Assembly: GCA_029844215.1 (NCBI GenBank)
Contig: CM056725.1
Span: 32,394,485 to 32,458,484 of the forward strand
Length of the DNA: 64,000 nucleotides
From: Przewalskia tangutica
Lineage: Eukaryota; Streptophyta; Magnoliopsida; Solanales; Solanaceae
Reading direction: 5' to 3'
The notes beneath the pieces were generated by a model. That model did not search any database. It had not been told where the DNA came from and saw only the letters and a program-made list of their open reading frames with translations. Both the position numbers and the translations under genes were made by a program. This document shows, piece after piece, positions 57,932 through 64,000 of the stretch. The number at the start of each line of letters is the position of its first letter. The stretch's first letter is position 1.

Positions 57932-58249
57932 CAGTCCTTTGAACCGCCTATGTGATTTCAGGTATGTCTAGGGCCCTTTAGAAACTTGTATGCATGATAA
58001 AGTTGTGGTATGTTTAATTGTTATGAACAGATTATATTGAGACTAAGTATATGCTAGAAGGAGTTGGAAGTACAAAAAGATAATCCCTTTTTGGGCTTAT
58101 GATGGACGGATTTGCGTGTGCGAGGTATTAGGGCCATAAGTGGCATAATTAGGTTTCATTAAAGTGTAGTTGTATGAGATTATGCCGAGAAATGATAAAG
58201 TGAACTCCGAAAGAACATTCGAGGACGAATGTTTCTAAGGGGGGAAGAA
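57932..58249 (+). promoter_or_regulatory. 3' region, palindrome and purine tract of unit 2
   Basis: Matches unit 1. Arms AACATTCG (58214-58221) and CGAATGTT (58226-58233), then the purine run to 58249. Confidence 0.85.
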
Positions 58250-61200
58250 TGTTACACCCCGTAATTACAGGACATGTTTTAAGAACGTACGTGAGAATCC
58301 CAAATGTTAAGATTTGAGACTTGTAAAAATTTATCGGAATTATGGAAATTGTCGGAAAACGTTTTTTTGTGACGAATGGGAGGGCGACACGTGTAACCCC
58401 CCTTATGGTGCCTTGGACGAAATTAGGCAAGGTCTAAAGGGTCATTTGACCTTTGTAGGATGACTAAGTCTTGCAACTTGAAGAGCTTGACAATGTTGAC
58501 TTGGTCAATGAGACCACTAGTCTTAATATTTAGTAAGACCCCGTCCAAGCCACCCATTTGTCCACATCTTGACCCTCCATGTTACTATATAATACTACTA
58601 GTAGTGATACAAGTTCCACACTTAGCCAAATTTACAAAAAATTGGATGAACAAGAGCATGTTGCTCTCGGGTTCACTCCCCTCCCTCATGATTTTTTTTT
58701 TGTTGGTTGTCTATTAAGCTCCACACTTTAAACCAAGGTTCATGAGTGTATTGTAAGTGTATCTCAATAGAAAAATCCCGAAAAAAGGTAGTTTTCGTAT
58801 TAGTCGCAAGATGAAAACCTAGTTGTTTTTTTAGGTTTTGTTTGGAAGTTTGAAGGAAAGTTGTTGGTATTGTTCTAAGGGTCTCAAGTAGCGTATTGAA
58901 GTGTCTTGAAGGGGCTCTAAGTTGCTAGGGAGCGACTTCGGATTTGGATTAAGATTCGTTGAGGTAATAATCTTGTCTTTTAAGTATTACAAGATTTTAT
59001 ATTGTTGTTAGCCTTACATTTTACTAGCATGAAGTATGTGTTGAAGTTTTATAAGTGTTATGGATTGTTGTAGCATAAAATCCGAAATGACATATTAGCC
59101 ATTTGAAGTTGGATTACAATTTGGTCGTATTTAGAATCGTCGCATGTTACTTACTTGAAGATTATAGTAGTTATAATCGATTGCGACTTGATATCGTGTC
59201 ATGCTAACAACTTGGATTGAAAAGGAAATTGGATAAGAATTGGTATTGTTGTATCCCAAGATTTCCGGATTTACACTTATTGTTGTATTAGTTTGATATC
59301 AATTGTGGGGCGGAATTTTACACGTCTAGTAGGCGTGTAATCCCCTATTGTTAATTGCATTGTTGGGCCTTAAATGTGGCGTGTTTGGTTATTGAATTCG
59401 GCCTTGAAAAAGGTGGCAAAGTAAGTAGAAACAAAGGAAGTGTTGTCCGATTTTCCGTAGAATTTGGTGACTTAGCACTTAGAATATTCTACGTTTGAAG
59501 TAAGAGGTTAATGGACGTATTGTGAACATTATAGGTTGAAGTACTAAGTATAGCGTATCCTACTTGAAGAATGGAATAGCTCAAGGTTGAAGTACTTTGG
59601 AGCATTTTGCTACTTGTCGACAATCGTCGCGAGGTATGTGAACCTCTTCCTTCCTTTGGCATGATTCTATGTATGAAATATACATGTAGTAGTATTTCAT
59701 GATTCCGTCTAATCTTAGAAGTTAAGAGGTAGTTATGTTGATTTACTCTATGTAAAAGCTACGTCTAAGAAATCCTAAGTTCTTACCAAGTCTTATGGGG
59801 GATGTTGGTAAGAGTCGTTAGGAAGTATTTGGAGTCGAGTTGACTTGGTTAATTTACGGCACGAATGAGAATAAGTATCGAACAAGCCATTGCCGCGTTA
59901 ATAAAGGAAAATGTAATGACAATTAATTATATTAAAACAAGTAGAATTCTCCATCTGCATAGAAGCTAAGATAAGACAAAATTGTATTACATTTTCTAGA
60001 TCATGGCTACTTGAATAAGATCGTTATAAATAAGTATATTCACAACACACCAAAGTATATGTTACTTAATTTAAAAGAGTTTACGTATGAAGTTTTTAAG
60101 ACTTTGAAACTTGTTTTCTTAAAAGTTAAGAGACTCGAAGTATTTGAAAGCTATGTGACTTGATTTGAAAGTATAAGTCTCTTGGCTATAAAAGGAATGA
60201 ATTTGTCTAAAACATAAAGAGTTATAACGGCTTTATGGGAAGTTGGTTATATCAACTTTATGGAAGATTAAAAGAATGGTTTTCTCCAGTAATGTAAGCA
60301 AATAAATGATTTGAAATAAAGAAGGGCAAATTGTTTTAAAGGTACCAATTGCTTAAAGATTTTTAAGAAATAAGTCACTTGATTTAGAAGCCGGTAAATG
60401 TATTTCTAAAAAGGTATTGTGACTTGTCTTGAAAGGTAGATATGACTTGATACTTTAGTTGTTAGTATCTGGGAAGTTGTAATTGAAAAAGAGTCTTTCT
60501 AAGGTAGTAGAGGTGCGTAGTACGTTGGGTTAAATTCCCGGATTTTATATGACATTATCGCGTCGAGAAATGGGCAGGCGGTATACTTTATGGGCGGACT
60601 ATATGACATTATCGCGTCCCGAGAAATGGGTGAGGCGATATACCTTTATGGGCGAACTATATGACATTATCGCGTCGAAATGGTAGGCGATATACCTTTA
60701 TGGGCGGAACTATATGACATTATCGCGTCCCAGAAATGGGTCGGGCAGTATACCTTTATGGGCAGACTATATGACATTATCGCGTCCCAGAAATGGGCCG
60801 GGCAGTATACCTTTATGGGCAGACTAAGTGACTTTATCGCGTCCCAGGAATGGGCCAGGCAGTATACCTTTATGGGCAGACTATGTGACTTTATCGCGTT
60901 CCAGGAATGGGCCGGGCAGTTTACCTTTATGGGCAGACTTAGGTGACTTTATCGCGTCCCAGTTAGGTAGGCGATATAAGCGTCCTCGTAAAGGGTTGGA
61001 TTGTGTTATGTAAAGTAAGTAAGTTATAGGGTAATAAACTTGAAGATTTTCCTAAGTACGTACGTAAGAAAGTGGCTATAACTTTTATTTGAAAAAAATG
61101 GGAAAATATAATAAGGTACGATTAAGTTTACGAGATGGTAATGACATGGTCGGGTCAGGTATCTACTTCTTTTACACTTACCTATGTCATGCTTTTATAC

Positions 61201-61679
61201 AGATATGTTTTAATTGTTGTTCCTTATTTTACATTCCATATTAAATTTTTGTTATCGACCCCTTCGGGCTGCGTTCATGCCCGCAGGTATTAGGTGCACA
61301 GGTTGGTGATCCTTGCTCTTAGGATCTCGGTTCAGTTTTTTTGGAAAAAAACTCCATTTGCTCCGGAGGCTTATCTCTTGGTACGGTTTCCCCTGAGGTT
61401 GTAGATTCATGTGTATTCAGGGGTATGGCGGGGCCTGTCCATCACTTTGTTATTATGGTAAAACTCTTAGAAGTGCTAGTCACATGTGTGGGTCGGTTGT
61501 AAAGGAAAGGAAGCATTTGCTTGGTTGTATATATGTATGTCGGGAAGGTAGCCACATCGGCTAACACATTGCTTATACATTGTTTTATTTTGTAAGTTTC
61601 ATGTATGTTCCGCTGATTTTCTCGATGTATACCGTAGGGTGCCCGGTAGGCACGATCCGAGCTTGAGGTGGTCGTGACA
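58250..61679 (+). mobile_element. LTR3 of the array
   Basis: 3430 bp, TGTTACACCCCG to GGTCGTGACA. TATA box ACTATATAATAC at about 58584. At once the 3' LTR of unit 2 and the 5' LTR of unit 3. Near-identical to LTR2 outside CHG sites and homopolymers. Confidence 0.93.
60548..60975 (+). repeat. 57-bp minisatellite in LTR3, about 7.5 copies
   Basis: Same unit as in LTR1 and LTR2. The first three copies are eroded at CAG, CCG and CCAG sites (GGGCGGACT for GGGCAGACT at 60592); the later copies are clean. Confidence 0.93.
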
Positions 61680-61683
61680 AAAG

Positions 61684-61773
61684 TGGTATCGAGCGGTTAG
61701 TCCTCGGAAAGTGTCTGAGGCCGTGTCTAGTAGAGTCTTGATTATCGGTGTGTTGTGCACCACATCTATAATC
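61684..61773 (+). promoter_or_regulatory. Priming site and leader hairpin, array unit 3
   Basis: TGGTATCGAGC (61684-61694), then arms TGATTATCGGTGTG (61739-61752) and CACATCTATAATC (61761-61773) with loop TTGTGCAC. Confidence 0.75.
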
Positions 61774-61879
61774 GGGAGGCTGCGGACATTTAGGATTGGT
61801 TTCCATTCTTCTCTCTTTGAGATCGTGCGATGAGTTGTCATAGTAGGTTGAATCCTTTCGACCCGCTTATGTAACAATG

Positions 61880-63137
61880 ATGCCTCGCGGAAGCGACGGG
61901 GCGAAGGGCAAAGCGGCGGCGAGGCGCTAAGCGGTATAGAGGTTACGGACCCGAGCGCAGACTATGCACGAGGTGGTAGCGGTCGGCGAGTTCAGCCACA
62001 CCGGCGATTAGAGAAGGCGGCGGTAGCTCGAGGTTCCGTGCGAGCCTCGATTCGCGGCCCGAGCGAGTTTAGAGATTATGGGAGCAGATCGGACTATTGA
62101 CTAGCATAGTGGTAGGCGTGGCAAGCGAGCGAGTAGCTAACCACAGGCGGCGGTTTGTGGATTCGGGATTTTCTGGGTTGTCATCCGCCCGAGTTTTATG
62201 GTTCGAGGTCTGAGGAGGATCCGCAGGAGTTCATTCGGCAGCTACAGTGGACTATGCAGGTTCTTAGGGCTTCGGAGACGGAGTATGTTATGCTACCCTC
62301 TTACCGGTTACGCGATATTGCGTTGAACTGGTTCGAGTCATGGGAGCTGTCGAGAGGTGAGGATGCTCTTCCCGCTGTTTGGGAGGAGTTCACAGAGGCC
62401 TTCATGGATCACTTTTTGCCTCTTGAGATGAGGAGAGACCGTGTAGATAGATTCTTGACCTTGAGGCAGAATGGGAGGACTATCATGGAGTACAGCGTGA
62501 AGTTTGACTCCTTGTCCAGACATGCGCACACCATTGTAGCTGACATGGCGGATAAAGTTCATCGTTATGTGATGGGGCTAGACCGTCATATTATTACTGC
62601 ATGCTTGGGGGTGGCTCTTCAGCCAGGTATGGACATTGCTAGGATGCAGGCCTATGCGCAGGGGATAGAGGATAGAGAGAGGGAGGATCAGATTGACTCA
62701 GGTCAGCCCAGAGGCGGGGCAGCGAGTCTCGGGGCGGTTTTAAGGCGGACAGCCTCGGCGAGACTAGGTCTACATTGCATCCGACCGAGTCTGCTCCACG
62801 ATTTTCAGCGGAGGTTTTACAACCCGGGAATGCGAGGCGGTCAGTCTCTAGGGCTTGAGTCTCGGGGAGATGGGGTTCAGGGCGATCGAGGCCACCTTTG
62901 CCTCAATGCGCCCAGTGTGGTAGGTTACATTCTGGGGTATGTCGCGCCGGTACGGGTGCTTGTTTTTCTTGTGGTCGTCTGGGCCATATGTTAAGAGAGT
63001 GTCCTTATAGAGGGGGTCCTGGTGGGACGACACCATTTACTGGATCAGTTGCGGGTTCGTCGCCTTCGATAGCTAGGCAGGAGGTTCATGCACCGACAGG
63101 CCGTGGCAGTGGTCATGGTGGGAGTTCCCAGTTTTAG
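61880..63137 (+). CDS. gag: Gag of array unit 3, best preserved gag in the window
   Basis: ATG at 61880 and TAG at 63135-63137. The core is open from 62155: IRDFLGCHPPEFYGSRSEED, SYRLRDIALNWFESWELSRG, VWEEFTEAFMDHFLP, FLTLRQNGRTIMEYSVKFDS, VALQPGMDIARMQAYAQGIE and EREDQIDSGQPRG, a nearly complete retrotransposon Gag domain. After about 62720 the frame slips, so the last part of the 279-codon frame is not Gag. The true C-terminus is in another frame (62898-63137): CAQCGRLHSGVC and the canonical CCHC zinc knuckle CFSCGRLGHMLREC (about 62957-62998), which binds RNA, ending GHGGSSQF. Expected full length is about 420 residues. The N-terminal 90 codons are frameshifted, mostly at CHG sites. No protease or pol follows. 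Confidence 0.85.
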
Positions 63138-63455
63138 CAGTCCTTTGAACCGCCTATGTGATTTCAGGTATGTCTTGGGCCCTTTAGAAACTTGTATGCA
63201 AGATAAAGTTGTGGTATGTTTAAGTGTTATGAACAGATTATATTGAGACTAAGTATATGCTAGAAGGAGTTGGAAGTACGAAAAAATAATCCCTTTTTGG
63301 GCTTATGATGGATGGATTTGCGTGTGCTAGGTATTAGGGCCATAAGTGGCATAATTAGGTTTCATTAAAGTGTAGTTGTATGAGATTATGCCGAGAAATG
63401 ATAAAGTGAACTCCGAAAGAACATTCGAGGACGAATGTTTCTAAGGGGGGAAGAA
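63138..63455 (+). promoter_or_regulatory. 3' region, palindrome and purine tract of unit 3
   Basis: Matches units 1 and 2. ATTTCAGGTATGT at 63161; arms AACATTCG (63420-63427) and CGAATGTT (63432-63439); purine run to 63455. Confidence 0.85.
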
Positions 63456-64000
63456 TGTTACACCCCGTAATTACAGGACATGTTTTAAGAACGTACGTGA
63501 GAATCCCAAATGTTAAGATTTGAGACTTGTAAAATTTATCGGAATTATGGAAATTGTCGGAAAACGTTTTTTTGTGACGAATGGGAGGGCGACACGTGTC
63601 ACCCCCCCTTATGGTGCCTTGGACGAAATTAGGCAAGGTCTAAAGGGTCATTTGACCTTTGTAGGATGACTAAGTCTTGCAACTTGAAGAGCTTGACAAT
63701 GTTGACTTGGTCAATGGGACCACTAGTCTTGATATTTAGTAAGACCCCGTCCAAGCCACCCATTTGTCCACATCTTGACCCTCCATGTTACTATATAATA
63801 CTACTAGTAGTGATACAAGTTCCACACTTAGCCAAATTTACAAAAAATTGGATGAACAAGAGCATGTTGCTCTCGGGTTCACTCCCCTCCCTCATGATTT
63901 TTTTTTTGTTTGTTGTCTATTAAGCTCCACACTTTAAACCAAGGTTCATGAGTGTATTGTAAGTGTATCTCAATTTTTAAAATCCCGGGAAAAGGTAGTT
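63456..64000 (+). mobile_element. LTR4 of the array (cut by window end)
   Basis: First 545 bp of a fourth LTR, TGTTACACCCCG onward, with TATA box CTATATAATAC at 63791. Whether the array continues beyond 64000 cannot be seen. Confidence 0.9.

Larger units (their letters stand above)
44772..64000 (+). mobile_element. Head-to-tail LTR-gag array
   Basis: Four LTRs in the same direction alternate with three gag-only internal regions: LTR1 44772-48168, LTR2 53026-56471, LTR3 58250-61679, LTR4 from 63456. Each LTR is followed by a priming site and each internal region ends in a purine tract, so every internal LTR serves as the 3' LTR of one unit and the 5' LTR of the next. Distances between LTR starts are 5224 and 5206 bp (8254 bp in the first unit, which contains LTR I). 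The left end lies in G with flank AAATC (44767-44771). Confidence 0.9.

Noticed and set aside
1..64000. A defence system, biosynthetic cluster or host gene hidden between the elements
   Set aside because: Every long stretch could be assigned to an LTR or a retrotransposon interior by comparison within the window. The only part left without clear homology is about 1 kb inside element E (21925-22890).

Overview
The window is plant nuclear DNA made almost entirely of nested Ty3/gypsy LTR retrotransposons. I see no host gene, rRNA, tRNA or CRISPR array. Coding remnants have the order gag, protease, RT, RNase H, integrase, chromodomain. The chromodomain type (C-terminal to the integrase, ending in a WEAEEDM motif) points to chromoviruses of the Tekay/Del kind. 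The priming site complements plant initiator-Met tRNA, and LTRs are 2.5-4 kb. A eudicot is likely; a solanaceous or related asterid is a guess from general resemblance only. The setting looks like pericentromeric or other heterochromatin.

Nesting, outermost first. Element B (+) is represented by a decayed pol (4438-6391) and its 3' LTR (from 6428). Element A (+; only its 3' end, 3' LTR 1045-4437) adjoins B pol on the left. B's LTR is cut by solo LTR H (6747-9233, target duplication ATCTT) and by element C (5' LTR 11351-13977). C carries gag, protease and RT (14186-16950) and, after an 18.3 kb interruption, RNase H, integrase and chromodomain (35273-37300), then its 3' LTR (from 37384). The interruption is element D (16951-35272, target duplication GAGAG), a gag-only element. 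D's 5' LTR is itself split by minus-strand element E (17502-26597, duplication AAAAT). C's 3' LTR is split by solo LTR F (38011-42040, duplication ATTTC) and then by minus-strand LTR G (42099-44771).

G is cut at 44771 by a head-to-tail array in which gag-only internal regions alternate with shared LTRs: LTR1 44772-48168, gag1, LTR2 53026-56471, gag2, LTR3 58250-61679, gag3, LTR4 63456 to the end. A truncated minus-strand LTR (I, 48217-51331) interrupts the first internal region. The repeating period is about 5.2 kb.

All families share the same control parts: TGTTA...TGACA LTR ends, an LTR TATA box about 350-540 bp in, an iMet priming site, a 5' leader hairpin whose loop holds the palindrome GTGCAC, a palindrome just before the polypurine tract, and a site inside the LTR filled with a different minisatellite in different families. 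C-like elements once encoded the full enzyme set. D and the array encode only Gag and would need those enzymes in trans. Many differences between copies fall at CAG, CTG and CCG sites, even inside the priming site, which suggests systematic base-calling errors at CHG-methylated cytosines. Frameshifts in gag should therefore be read with caution.
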